The notes under the pieces were generated by a model that worked only from the letters and a program-made list of their open reading frames with translations, ran no database searches and was not told where the DNA came from. From Prevotella sp. (lineage in GTDB: Bacteria > Bacteroidota > Bacteroidia > Bacteroidales > Bacteroidaceae): a DNA stretch of 64,000 bases. The stretch spans positions 26,803-90,802 of the forward strand of contig JAFZUS010000210.1 in NCBI GenBank assembly GCA_017618275.1, read 5' to 3'. Shown here one piece after another: positions 34,079 through 43,271 of the stretch. How positions within the stretch are numbered: the first letter of the stretch is position 1; each line of letters starts with the position of its first letter. The position numbers were made by a program, and so were the translations under genes.

Positions 34079-36732
34079 TTGTTAATATATTTTTTACCGT
34101 TTCTGATGATGATACCCTTATAGTTGTTGTCTACCTTGCGGCCGAAGAGGTCGTAGGAATTCTGGTTGGTAACAGGAACGTCATAGAGCATGTCATGGAT
34201 ACCTGCAGTGAGACACTTCAACTCAACCTTATCGATGTTGCAGTTAGCACCTGTAATCGTGAAGCGGAGAATCTGTTCGCCAGCCTCCAGTTCTTTGCTG
34301 AACTCGCCTTCTACGGTAGTGTATGTGTCCCAGTTGTTGTTCCCTGTTTGCGGAACGTTTATTGTGGCGAGTATAGGAGTGGTTACTCTACCGTTTTTGA
34401 CCAGATTGATTTTGAAGCCTGAACCAGTCGTGCCAGAAGAGACTGTTGCTATGTACGCATATTTGCCTGCCTCCTTGACATTGATGGTGTATTCCAACCA
34501 TTCGTTGGCAGCAGTATAGCCGATACAGGTGCCACCATTACCCTTTACGAAGTCAATGCCTTCGCCATCAGTACGATAGTTGGTGTCGCCTTCTCTGTTG
34601 CTGTCGGAATCGTGGAAGGTCATGCCCTCTCCACCCTTGTCGAAGTTCTCGGCCTGAATGATACCTGGGATTTCAATGACACCCTTATAAGGCTCGCGTT
34701 TGCCATTGACCGTTAGTTTCTTCTTCGAAGAGATGTTCTCCTTGCCTTCTGTACTGGTGGCAATAGCCGTAATAACATAACTGCCTTTTGCGGTGGGTTC
34801 ATATTCCATCGTATAAGGCGCCTCTTTCATGGTACCAATCAATAAGTCGTTGGCATAGACATTTACATGATCAATGGTGCTGGTGGAACTCTCAGCCTTC
34901 ACCTCGATAATGGCCTTGTCGCCCAACTCAATGGTATTGGACCTGCTGGAGGGATTGAAATATGAAGAAGAGGGGATAGAGACTTTGATGTTCTTGTCCT
35001 GCTCGCAGCGGTTGAAGGTCATACTCTTAAGATAGAAGCCACCTTTATCGATGTTCACACATAATATGTGGCGACCAGCCGTCAGAGTGTCCTTCAACAC
35101 GACATGCATGGTTTGGAAATCAGTGGTGCTGCCCGTCTTAGGAACTTCAATGAAATCGGTGAGATAGGTCAGATTGTCGAGCGAATACTCTGCCAGATGG
35201 AAGGTGCCGCCTGTTTGCGTGGAAGCAATTTCCACATCCATAGAATAGAGAGCTTTCTCTGCGACATCAACAGTGTATTCCATCCAAGCATTGGCCTTAG
35301 TGGCTGTGGTGGTGTTGCGTGATGCGTTACTATAGGATACGCCTGATGCACCATTATCATATTCTTCTGCCTTGATGGTACCGGGTAATGTCGGTACAGT
35401 CTCATTGTAGGGGGCACGTTTTGTTGTAGAACTAAGCACATTGAAGCGCCCATAACGTTCGTATGTAGAACCGTCGGTAGTTGTGACGACAGCCTTGAGG
35501 AACTTCCAACCATTTTTTGCATCAGTTGGCACGGCATATTCTGTCACATAAGGAGCCTCTGTAAGTGTGGTCATCAACTCCATGTTGTTTTCTTTTTCGC
35601 CAACGTACAGGTCAATCTTCTGAATGGTTTTTGTTGCCATACTAGCGCGTACCTTGATAGGGAGTACATCACCCTTGGCAACCTTCAAATCGCGAGGTCT
35701 TATATAAATGGAGGCCTCTTTCTTCATGCCGGGGAAGGGGCTCTTGGCGTTCTTGGCTGCATCGGTAGCCATGTATTCGCGCAGCCAGGTCATGGCAGGA
35801 CGATCCTTGCCGTTCTTGATGATACCAGAGTTACCGTCGGTAGTCCAAGTGGCACCATAGATATAGCCCCACAGGGTAATACCGGCGCAATAGTCATTCT
35901 CCCACATATATGGAATCTGCTCCTTATAGCGCTTCAATTGAAGAGCGTCATCACTTGTACCGATATCATATTCTGTACTGTACATCGGCATTCTCAGGGC
36001 ATCCTGGATTTTTTTGTCAGCGGTCTTGAATTTATTAACATCGCAGTCCGTCAGGTCGTGCGACTGGCAGCCGTATGCATCAATGGGTGCACCAGAATCG
36101 CGCAGATATCTTACAAGGTCGATGTACTCATCGGTGTTCCATTGGAATGTGTTATAGTCGTTGTAAATCAGGATAGCATCCGGCCAACGCTCATAGGCCA
36201 GTTCAAAAGCCTTAATGAGCCAGTCGTAACCAGTCTTGCCACCACCGCCTAAAGACTCCTTCATCATCGGGTTGCCTGGCTGGTGTGTTCCAACGGCCTC
36301 ATTCACCACATCGATCATGGGTAGGGTCTTGTACTTTTTCTTCACAGCGTCGAACCATGTCGTAATAGCGTTGTAGCGGTCTTTGATAGACATACTGGTG
36401 CTAAACCAGTTAGGATACTGTGCACCCCATACCAATGCATGGAACTTATAGGTAAAATTATGGTTTTTGGCATAGTTGAAAGGTGTGTCGCAACCCCAGT
36501 TATAACTACCTTTCGTTCCTTCCACAGAGCCCCATTTCGACTCGTTCTCAGGGGTAACCTGATTCCAAAGTTCGTAATACTTCTGTACACCACCCCCGGC
36601 ATCCATTTGATACCTTGTTGTAATGTTGCCCAGGAACTTGTCGGGATTAGATGATAACTGTGCTGAAGCCTGTGTGGTAATAAGGCCAGCACCAAACAAA
36701 CAGATTAGTGTTTTTTTACAAAATTGATTCAT
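34075..36732 (-). CDS. GH10 endo-1,4-beta-xylanase with CBM6-like and Ig-like modules
   Basis: An 885-residue secreted enzyme. Signal peptide to ASAQ (about residue 24), then a GH10 barrel (25-335) with acid/base Glu145 in DVVNEAVG and nucleophile Glu254 in MYSTEYDIG. Then alternating modules: an Ig-like domain, a first CBM6-type module (about 445-570), a second Ig-like domain, and a second CBM6-type module (about 690-835, IQAENFDKGGEGMTF). A Prevotella-type tail follows (SYDLFGRKVDN...GIIIRNGKKY). It cleaves internal xylan bonds; the binding modules target it to polysaccharide. First gene of the operon. Confidence 0.92.
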   Translation of the reverse strand: MNQFCKKTLICLFGAGLITTQASAQLSSNPDKFLGNITTRYQMDAGGGVQKYYELWNQVTPENESKWGSVEGTKGSYNWGCDTPFNYAKNHNFTYKFHALVWGAQYPNWFSTSMSIKDRYNAITTWFDAVKKKYKTLPMIDVVNEAVGTHQPGNPMMKESLGGGGKTGYDWLIKAFELAYERWPDAILIYNDYNTFQWNTDEYIDLVRYLRDSGAPIDAYGCQSHDLTDCDVNKFKTADKKIQDALRMPMYSTEYDIGTSDDALQLKRYKEQIPYMWENDYCAGITLWGYIYGATWTTDGNSGIIKNGKDRPAMTWLREYMATDAAKNAKSPFPGMKKEASIYIRPRDLKVAKGDVLPIKVRASMATKTIQKIDLYVGEKENNMELMTTLTEAPYVTEYAVPTDAKNGWKFLKAVVTTTDGSTYERYGRFNVLSSTTKRAPYNETVPTLPGTIKAEEYDNGASGVSYSNASRNTTTATKANAWMEYTVDVAEKALYSMDVEIASTQTGGTFHLAEYSLDNLTYLTDFIEVPKTGSTTDFQTMHVVLKDTLTAGRHILCVNIDKGGFYLKSMTFNRCEQDKNIKVSIPSSSYFNPSSRSNTIELGDKAIIEVKAESSTSTIDHVNVYANDLLIGTMKEAPYTMEYEPTAKGSYVITAIATSTEGKENISSKKKLTVNGKREPYKGVIEIPGIIQAENFDKGGEGMTFHDSDSNREGDTNYRTDGEGIDFVKGNGGTCIGYTAANEWLEYTINVKEAGKYAYIATVSSGTTGSGFKINLVKNGRVTTPILATINVPQTGNNNWDTYTTVEGEFSKELEAGEQILRFTITGANCNIDKVELKCLTAGIHDMLYDVPVTNQNSYDLFGRKVDNNYKGIIIRNGKKYINK

Positions 36733-36763
36733 ATCGATTGCTGTTAGTTATTATTTTCGGATG

Positions 36764-36771
36764 CAAAGATA
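36764..36771 (-). promoter_or_regulatory. -7 box of the GH10 operon promoter
   Basis: Minus-strand TATCTTTG, 31 bases before the GH10 start; no exact TTTG at the -33 distance. Confidence 0.6.
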
Positions 36772-36826
36772 TACATTATTTATGATTTCTGTTTTTATGC
36801 GACACTTAAAAAATGTTATTTTTTAA

Positions 36827-38227
36827 TTAGAACTTGTAGTCAATACCCAAGCCAATGACATGGTTAGTGCGGCTATAGGTCTCTATGCCGTAGGAGGCCT
36901 GTTTCTTGTAATCGCTGTAGATACTACAAAAGTATCCTGCATTTAGGCGGACTTTCTCGTTGATGTTCCATGCTCCACCGAAGCCAACGCTGTAACTGTC
37001 ACAGGCGAAAGAGGTGTTCTGTTGATAACCGTCGGAGAGTCCGTAGTCGGTACGCTGACCACCACAACTGATAGTGAACTTATCATTGATATCGTATTCG
37101 ACACCAGCAAGAATCTCGTGGGTGCCGTGGGTCAGTTCCTTCTGGCGATCGTTGGCCATTTTGGCGTTCTTATCGTCAAAGAAATGGTACTCAAGGGTGG
37201 CACGGAGTTTTGGAGTGAACTCGTAACCGGCTGCTACTGAGAGTAGTGCGGGCATGTCGTAACGGGTGCGGGCACCATCCTGATAAGGAGCCGTGTAGGT
37301 AGCCAGACCGCTTTCTACTGTGGTTTCAATCTGCGTGGCCATTGCCATAGCCTGCTCTGTAGACAACTTTCCGGCAGCAACCAGTTGTGTCAACGGAGCG
37401 ATAACCAGTTGGTTAGAGTTGAGTGAAGCCGCCAGGGAGTTGGTCTCATTCTTGGTGCTGATCTTAGTGCGGAACTCATAGCGGGCTGTCAGAGTGAGGG
37501 GACCCTGATGGAAGTTGACGCTTACCATCGGTGTAAAGCCCCATCCTTTCTGATCGACATCGAGCGAGAGGGCTGCGAGGTTACCCATCGTGGAGTGATT
37601 GGCATTGACATGTCCGCGATAGTAGCCGTCGTAATAGTTGGCACGAATACCTGCTGCTGCTGAGAGACAATCAAGGAGTTTATAAGTGAAATTGATTTGT
37701 CCCCCGTAAATATATTGCTTACCTTTCATCTCAGAATCGAACTGGTCAGGTGTTACGACGGGCGCGAAACCTTGTGTAGCCTGATTCAGACTCTGTGTCA
37801 GCGAGGTGATGGTGCTGCCTAACAATACGTTGAACATAGGGACACCCTGTTTATACTCTACGAAGCCACCACTACCCACTATACCAATCATCGATGAAAT
37901 GGCCCATTTGTCTTTTTTGTAAGAAGCAAAGAGGGCTGGTACGATGGGGGCAGAGGCCTTACCTTCGTATTTGGTATCGCCCAGTTTGATATCACGGTAT
38001 TGCCAGGGCTTCTGGAAGTTGAGCGAGAGTTGCCAGCCTTCGTGTCCCCAGGCAAGGCCAGCGGGGTTGGAGTAGGCTGCATCGATGTCGAACGTAGCAC
38101 CTCGGGCCATCATTCGGTCGAAGGCGATGTGATAGTTGGTGTTGGTCATCAGTCCGCCTGCACGGACGTTGGCAGCAAATGCTATCGTCATGACTGCCAG
38201 GATCAGGGTCTTCTTTTTCATTTTCAT
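36827..38227 (-). CDS. OmpP1/FadL family outer-membrane transporter
   Basis: A 466-residue outer-membrane beta-barrel: signal peptide to about NVRAG, then GGLMTNTNYHIAFDRMMARG and the family signature AAYSNPAGLAW. Many alternating beta strands follow, ending in an aromatic C-terminus (IGLGIDYKF) typical for barrel insertion. The family moves hydrophobic compounds such as fatty acids through the outer membrane. I start at ATG 38227; the longer frame begins within the -7 promoter box. It stands alone between the xylanase operon and the methyltransferase gene. Confidence 0.9.
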   Translation of the reverse strand: MKMKKKTLILAVMTIAFAANVRAGGLMTNTNYHIAFDRMMARGATFDIDAAYSNPAGLAWGHEGWQLSLNFQKPWQYRDIKLGDTKYEGKASAPIVPALFASYKKDKWAISSMIGIVGSGGFVEYKQGVPMFNVLLGSTITSLTQSLNQATQGFAPVVTPDQFDSEMKGKQYIYGGQINFTYKLLDCLSAAAGIRANYYDGYYRGHVNANHSTMGNLAALSLDVDQKGWGFTPMVSVNFHQGPLTLTARYEFRTKISTKNETNSLAASLNSNQLVIAPLTQLVAAGKLSTEQAMAMATQIETTVESGLATYTAPYQDGARTRYDMPALLSVAAGYEFTPKLRATLEYHFFDDKNAKMANDRQKELTHGTHEILAGVEYDINDKFTISCGGQRTDYGLSDGYQQNTSFACDSYSVGFGGAWNINEKVRLNAGYFCSIYSDYKKQASYGIETYSRTNHVIGLGIDYKF

Positions 38228-38258
38228 CCTTTTTAATGTAATTATGGTTGTTTGGGTG

Positions 38259-38266
38259 CAAAGGTA
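38259..38266 (-). promoter_or_regulatory. -7 box of the FadL-like gene
   Basis: Minus-strand TACCTTTG, 31 bases before the ATG at 38227. It fixes the start, because the longer frame would begin upstream of it. Confidence 0.62.
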
Positions 38267-38348
38267 CAAAGAAAATTTGGAATAAAAGGAGAAATGCTGA
38301 AAAAAGTAACGTAAATAATAAATGTTCTATACGATGTTATTTCTATTT

Positions 38349-38420
38349 CAAACTTTGGGATGTAAGTTGCAAACTTTGCAATGTAAATCCCAAACTTTGA
38401 AATATACGTTGCAAACTTTG
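38349..38420. repeat. Four CAAACTTTG units at exact 21-base intervals
   Basis: CAAACTTTG at 38349-38357, 38370-38378, 38391-38399 and 38412-38420. The flanks alternate between TTGCAAACTTTGCAA-type and CCCAAACTTTG-type contexts. It lies between the divergent FadL-like and methyltransferase genes. Confidence 0.85.
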
Positions 38421-39203
38421 CAATAAAATCACCATAAGGATAAACAAAAGAAAAATAGCAGAAAGAGCGGGAATATTAGAAAAAAAGTGTAATTTTGCAG
38501 ACGATATGAATCAGGCTACGAAAGATTTTATACGTGAACATGCTGAGGCGGATGTCCGTCAGTTGGCACTTCGGGGGACGAAAGACCCTGAAGTGGACTT
38601 GACGTTTGCCTTGGAGCAGATAGCGGGCAGGCAGATGGCGAGGACAAAGATTCCCTCATGGGCGGTTGTCGAGGACATTATCTATCCCCCACATCTGTCG
38701 ATGGAGCAGTGTTCCAGTGAACAGACAGCCAGATATAAAGCAAGTATCGCAGGAGAAGGTGCTCTTGTCGTAGACCTGACAGCAGGTTTCGGTGTGGATA
38801 TGGCTTTTATCTCACAGGGCTTTGAACGGGCTGTCCATGTAGAGCGCCAGCCATCATTATGTGCCATTTCATCGGAGAATTTTAAACGTTTAGGCCTTAA
38901 GCATATCGAGGTAGTTTGTGGTGATGGGGTTGAGTATCTTCATAGTTTGGATCATGCAGACCTGATTTTCGTTGACCCAGCCCGTCGCGATGAACATGGA
39001 GGCAGGACATACGGCATTGCTGATTGTACTCCCAATGTGCTGGAAATCCTCGATGAAATGGTGGAAAAGGCTGATTGTGTGATGTTGAAACTATCACCAA
39101 TGCTTGACTGGCAGAAGGCCGTAGAGGATATTCAGCAGACAGGAGTGGGATATGTTTATGAGGTACATATCGTCTCGGTGGATAATGAGTGCAAGGAACT
39201 GCT

Positions 39204-39242
39204 GGTGAAGGTGAGAAAGGGAGAAGGTGAGAAGGTGAGAAA
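39204..39242 (+). repeat. GTGAGAAGG-type repeat, forward copy
   Basis: GGTGAAGGTGAGAAAGG... run encoding V-K-V-R-K-G-E-G-E-K-V-R-K inside the methyltransferase gene. Confidence 0.65.
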
Positions 39243-39305
39243 GCACAAAGTCTTTTGTGTCAATCTCTTACATGACAATACCCGAGAAACCTTCGAATTC
39301 GAAGC

Positions 39306-39333
39306 CCCTCTCACCCTCTCACCTCCTCACCTT
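39306..39333 (-). repeat. GTGAGAAGG-type repeat, reverse copy at frameshift
   Basis: CTCTCACCCTCTCACCTCC run, the reverse orientation of the copy at 39204, about 65 bases away, so the two form an inverted pair. Confidence 0.65.
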
Positions 39334-39708
39334 CTGATCTTCCCACCTTCCTCTTCGAGCCCAATGCTTCCATCATGAAGGCTGGTTGCTTTGAACTGCT
39401 GGAACAACGTTTTGGAGCAGGGCAACTTGACAAAAACAGCCATTTGTATGTTTCTGAAACGGATATACCTGACTTTCCAGGTCGTCGTTTCGTTATAGAA
39501 AGGATAACTTCGTTGAACAAACGCGACCTAAAAACGGCTCTTATGGGTATCGACAAAGCCAATATTGCTGTTCGCAATTTCCCGATGTCCGTCGCAGAAC
39601 TCCGCAAAAAACTGAAACTGAAAGACGGTGGCGATATATTTATCTTCGCTACAACGGTTGCAGGAAAAGGCCATCAATTGTTCATTTGCCGAAAAAAAAC
39701 TTAATAAT

Positions 39709-39740
39709 TTTGTTTTTCTGAGCCTTTTTCCTTATCTTTG
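39709..39740 (+). promoter_or_regulatory. Promoter of the GNAT-parE genes
   Basis: TTTG (39709-39712), 20-base spacer, TATCTTTG (39733-39740), 29 bases before the ATG. Confidence 0.8.
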
Positions 39741-39769
39741 CAACGATTTAAGGCTTAAAAGACAAAAAT

Positions 39770-40927
39770 ATGTCATCAGTAGTTATTAAGAAGGTAACGG
39801 ACAAGAAGGGTCTGACTGCTTTCATCGACTTTCATTACGATTTATACGAGGGTAATCAGTACGATGCGCCCAACTTGTTTTCTGACGATATGCATACCTT
39901 GAGCAAGGACAAGAATGCTGCCTTTGAATTTTGTGAGGCTGAGTATTTCCTTGCCTATAAGGACGGAAAGGTCGTAGGACGTATTGCGGGTATCATCAAT
40001 CGTAGGGCCAATGAGAAATGGGAGCGCAAGAGTGTGCGTTTCGGATGGGTCGATTTCATCGACGATATCGAGGTGAGTCGAGCCTTGTTTGATGCTGTAG
40101 AGACATGGGGACGAGAGAAAGGCATGACAGAGATTGTTGGTCCTTTGGGCTTTACAGATATGGACCCAGAAGGCATGCTGATAGAAGGCTTCGACCAAAT
40201 GGGAACGATGGCTACCATCTATAACTATCCCTATTATCCCAAGCACCTGGAACAATTGGGTGGCTGGGAGAAGGACAACGACTATGTGGAGTTTAAACTC
40301 ATTGTGCCGAAAAACGGCGAAATGCCCGAGAAATATAAGAAGATTGCGGAACTGGTGATGAAACGCTATAACCTGCACCCTATGCACCCCAAACGCAGTC
40401 AGGTATTCGGCAAAGAACAGTATGGTCGTAAGGTGCTCGATGTCGTCAACAAGTCGTTTGGCCATCTCTATGGCTATTCGCAGATGACGGAGGCACAGAT
40501 TGACGAATACCTGAAGATGTACTTCCCCATGCTCGATATGGATTTGCTCTGTCTGATAGAGGATTGGAATACGCCCAATCATGATGTCATCGGTGTGGGT
40601 ATCTCCATTACCTCGATGACCCGAGCCCTTCAGAAGTGCCGTAGGGGTCGTCTTTGGCCTTTTGGTTGGTGGCATTGTCTGAGGGCCTTGAAGATGCACA
40701 AGGCCGAATGTGTCGACTTGATGTTGGTGGGCATCCTGCCCGAATATCAGCAGAAGGGAGCCAACGCCTTGTTGTTCTACGATCTCATTCCCCGTTATCA
40801 GAAGTACGGCTTCAAGTGGGGTGAGACCAATGTCGAGATGGAAACCAACGAGAAGGTGCAGTCGCAGTGGCAGTATCTGGAGCAAATACAACATAAACGT
40901 AGAAGGTGTTTTAGAAAGGATCTATGA
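39770..40927 (+). CDS. GNAT-like protein of the YghO type
   Basis: A 385-residue cytoplasmic protein with an N-terminal GNAT-like half ([23 protein letters not shown], quoted here only as a landmark near residue 65, then [18 protein letters not shown] near 123). The C-terminal half contains [20 protein letters not shown], an acetyl-CoA-binding-like segment. It resembles uncharacterised GNAT/YghO family proteins of Bacteroidetes; substrate unknown. The stop overlaps the parE start by 4 bases, so the pair is co-translated. Confidence 0.75.
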   Translation: MSSVVIKKVTDKKGLTAFIDFHYDLYEGNQYDAPNLFSDDMHTLSKDKNAAFEFCEAEYFLAYKDGKVVGRIAGIINRRANEKWERKSVRFGWVDFIDDIEVSRALFDAVETWGREKGMTEIVGPLGFTDMDPEGMLIEGFDQMGTMATIYNYPYYPKHLEQLGGWEKDNDYVEFKLIVPKNGEMPEKYKKIAELVMKRYNLHPMHPKRSQVFGKEQYGRKVLDVVNKSFGHLYGYSQMTEAQIDEYLKMYFPMLDMDLLCLIEDWNTPNHDVIGVGISITSMTRALQKCRRGRLWPFGWWHCLRALKMHKAECVDLMLVGILPEYQQKGANALLFYDLIPRYQKYGFKWGETNVEMETNEKVQSQWQYLEQIQHKRRRCFRKDL

Positions 40928-42870
40928 ACGAAGAAATAAACCTGTCCCCCCAGGAACAAGTACAGTATGATGACGAGAACATCCGTCATCTGAGTGATAT
41001 GGAGCATGTACGTACGCGTCCGGGTATGTATATCGGACGTTTGGGCGACGGCTCGTTGCCAGAGGATGGTATCTATGTCCTGCTGAAGGAGGTCATCGAC
41101 AACTCCATCGATGAATTCAAGATGAAGGCAGGCGACCGTATCGAGGTGACTATCGAAGAAAACCTCCGTGTCTCCGTCCGTGACTATGGTCGAGGCATTC
41201 CGCAGGGAAAGATGATTGAAGCCGTTTCTGTGTTGAATACTGGTGGTAAGTACGACTCGAAGGCTTTTAAGAAGTCCGTAGGTCTGAATGGCGTTGGTGT
41301 CAAGGCCGTCAATGCCCTGAGCAGCCACTTTGAGGTGCGCAGTTATCGTGATGGCATGATGCGCAAGGCCACCTTCGAGAAAGGCGAGATGACCAGCGAT
41401 AAGACTGAAAAGACGCAGGATGAGAACGGTACCTATATTTTCTTCGAGCCTGATGATACGCTCTTCCTCAACTATAAGTTCCAGGATGATATCGTGGAGA
41501 ATATGCTCCGTAACTATACTTACCTGAATACAGGACTGGCTATCATGTATAACGGACGTCGTATCCTCTCCCGTCATGGGTTGGAGGATCTGTTGAATGA
41601 CCGTATGACCAACGATGGCCTTTACCCCATTATCCATCTCAAGGGCGAGGATATCGAGATTGCCTTCACCCATGCCAACCAATACGGTGAGGAATATTAT
41701 TCCTTTGTCAATGGTCAGCATACCACGCAGGGCGGTACGCACCAGAGTGCCTTCAAGGAGCATATCGCCCGTACCATCAAGGACTTTTATGGGAAATATG
41801 AGTATGGTGATATCCGTACGGGTATCGTTGCCGCTATCGCCATCAACGTCGAGGAACCTATGTTCGAGAGTCAGACTAAGATCAAACTCGGCTCCCTCAC
41901 GATGGCTCCCGATGGGGTCAGCATCAACAAGTACGTGGGCGATTTCATCAAGCAGGAGGTGGACAACTACCTGCATATCCATGCTGATGTGGCGGAAGTG
42001 CTTGAAAATAAAATCAAGGAGAGCGAGCGCGAGCGCAAGGCGATGGCAGGTGTTACCAAACTGGCCCGTGAGCGAGCCAAGAAGGCCAACCTTCACAACC
42101 GCAAACTGCGCGACTGCCGCATCCATTTTTCAGATGTCAAGGATGCACGTAAGGAGGAGTCAAGCATTTTTATTACTGAGGGCGACTCTGCCAGCGGAAG
42201 CATCACCAAGAGCCGCGACGTGAACACACAGGCTGTCTTCTCGCTGCGAGGCAAGCCGCTCAACTGCTTCGGCCTCACCAAAAAGGTGGTCTATGAAAAC
42301 GAGGAGTTCAATCTCCTACAGGCAGCCCTTGATATCGAGGAAGGTCTCGACACATTAAGATATAATAAGGTTATCGTGGCCACTGATGCCGATGTCGATG
42401 GTATGCACATCCGACTGCTCATCATCACCTTCTTCCTTCAGTTCTTCCCTGAACTCATCAAGAAAGGTCATGTCTATGTGCTCCAGACGCCACTCTTCCG
42501 TGTGCGCAACCGTCGTACGAAGATCAAGAGCAAGAAAGTGTTGGCAGAGGCTGAGGCGAAGGGAAAGGTCGATAAGAAAAGTGACTTCATCACTCGTTAC
42601 TGCTACAGCGAGGAGGAACGATTGAAAGCCATCAGTGAACTCGGCCCTGATCCTGAGATTACCCGTTTCAAGGGCCTTGGTGAGATTTCTCCTGAAGAAT
42701 TTGCCGGTTTCATCGGTCCAGACATCCGTTTGGAGCAGGTCACCCTCCACAAAAACGACCAGGTACAGAAACTTTTGGAATATTATATGGGCAAGAACAC
42801 GATGGAGCGTCAGAACTTCATCATCGATAACCTCGTCATTGAGGAAGACCGCCCGGAAGAGGAATTGTAA
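40924..42870 (+). CDS. parE: DNA topoisomerase IV subunit B
   Basis: A 648-residue type IIA topoisomerase ATPase subunit: GHKL ATP site ([45 protein letters not shown]), transducer domain, and TOPRIM with [10 protein letters not shown] (about residue 418) and [10 protein letters not shown] (about 486). The extra-long GyrB TOPRIM insert of some bacteria is absent. With ParC it decatenates chromosomes; parC is not in this window. It is followed directly by a GTGAG-type repeat. Confidence 0.9.
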   Translation: MNEEINLSPQEQVQYDDENIRHLSDMEHVRTRPGMYIGRLGDGSLPEDGIYVLLKEVIDNSIDEFKMKAGDRIEVTIEENLRVSVRDYGRGIPQGKMIEAVSVLNTGGKYDSKAFKKSVGLNGVGVKAVNALSSHFEVRSYRDGMMRKATFEKGEMTSDKTEKTQDENGTYIFFEPDDTLFLNYKFQDDIVENMLRNYTYLNTGLAIMYNGRRILSRHGLEDLLNDRMTNDGLYPIIHLKGEDIEIAFTHANQYGEEYYSFVNGQHTTQGGTHQSAFKEHIARTIKDFYGKYEYGDIRTGIVAAIAINVEEPMFESQTKIKLGSLTMAPDGVSINKYVGDFIKQEVDNYLHIHADVAEVLENKIKESERERKAMAGVTKLARERAKKANLHNRKLRDCRIHFSDVKDARKEESSIFITEGDSASGSITKSRDVNTQAVFSLRGKPLNCFGLTKKVVYENEEFNLLQAALDIEEGLDTLRYNKVIVATDADVDGMHIRLLIITFFLQFFPELIKKGHVYVLQTPLFRVRNRRTKIKSKKVLAEAEAKGKVDKKSDFITRYCYSEEERLKAISELGPDPEITRFKGLGEISPEEFAGFIGPDIRLEQVTLHKNDQVQKLLEYYMGKNTMERQNFIIDNLVIEEDRPEEEL

Positions 42871-42917
42871 AGGTGAGAAGGTGAGGAAGTGAGAAGGTGA
42901 GGAAGTGAGAAGGTGAG
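42871..42917 (+). repeat. GTGAGAAGGTGAGGAA tandem repeat upstream of four-helix-bundle gene
   Basis: Five GTGAG(A/G)AG units fill the complete gap between the parE stop and the start of the next gene. The inverted counterpart is at 43302-43335. Confidence 0.8.
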
Positions 42918-43271
42918 ATGAAGAATCGAAATGTTATATCAGAATTAAGTATAAAGTTTGCTCTTAGGATAATTAAGTTGTATAAATATTTATGTGAGGA
43001 AAAGCATGAATATGATATGTCAAAGCAATTATATCGCAGTGGTACGAGTATAGGAGCAAATATTGCAGAAAGTAATAATGCTCAAAGTAAGGCAGATTAT
43101 ATTAACAAACTCAGTATTGCACTTAAAGAAGCAGATGAAACAGAGTATTGGCTAACACTATTGTTTTTATCTGATATAATTAGTGAGTCCGAACATGAAT
43201 CTATTCAAGGAGATTTAGATATTATTATTGGAACATTAGTAAACATTATAAAGAAAGTAAAAGAACAATGA
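42918..43271 (+). CDS. Four-helix-bundle protein (S23/Avd-like family)
   Basis: A 117-residue all-helical protein with the family signature KQLYRSGTSIGANIAES (about residues 35-51) and KADYINKLSIALKEADETEYWL. It belongs to the group named after proteins encoded by intervening sequences in 23S rRNA, structurally akin to the accessory proteins of diversity-generating retroelements. No reverse transcriptase is in the window. It is more A+T-rich than its neighbours and is bracketed by inverted GTGAG-type repeats, pointing to a mobile cassette. It overlaps the downstream protease start by 4 bases. Confidence 0.85.
   Translation: MKNRNVISELSIKFALRIIKLYKYLCEEKHEYDMSKQLYRSGTSIGANIAESNNAQSKADYINKLSIALKEADETEYWLTLLFLSDIISESEHESIQGDLDIIIGTLVNIIKKVKEQ

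Larger units (their letters stand above)
38506..39704 (+). pseudogene. Class I SAM methyltransferase with THUMP-like domain, frameshifted
   Basis: The first frame (38506-39378, 290 residues) has the SAM-binding motif VVDLTAGFGVDMAF (about residue 87), GDGVEYL and IFVDPARRDEHGGRTYG. The second frame (ATG at 39375, open back past 39340, to 39704) carries FEPNASIMKAGCFELLEQRF and the remainder of the family's C-terminal THUMP-like domain. Joined, they match one Bacteroidales protein of about 390 residues. The frame change lies in a CTCACCCTCTCACC repeat at 39306-39333. A second repeat at 39204-39242 is in frame. Sequencing error or recoding cannot be excluded. Confidence 0.8.

Noticed and set aside
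38349-38420. CRISPR array
   Set aside because: Repeats are only 9 bases with 12-base spacers and no cas genes, unlike any CRISPR.
39842-42126. Long minus-strand frames antisense to the GNAT and parE genes
   Set aside because: Shadow frames; the sense proteins carry full family motifs.
42871-42917. Short coding tail of parE or a separate small gene
   Set aside because: Simple tandem GTGAG units after the stop codon; no start or composition of a gene.
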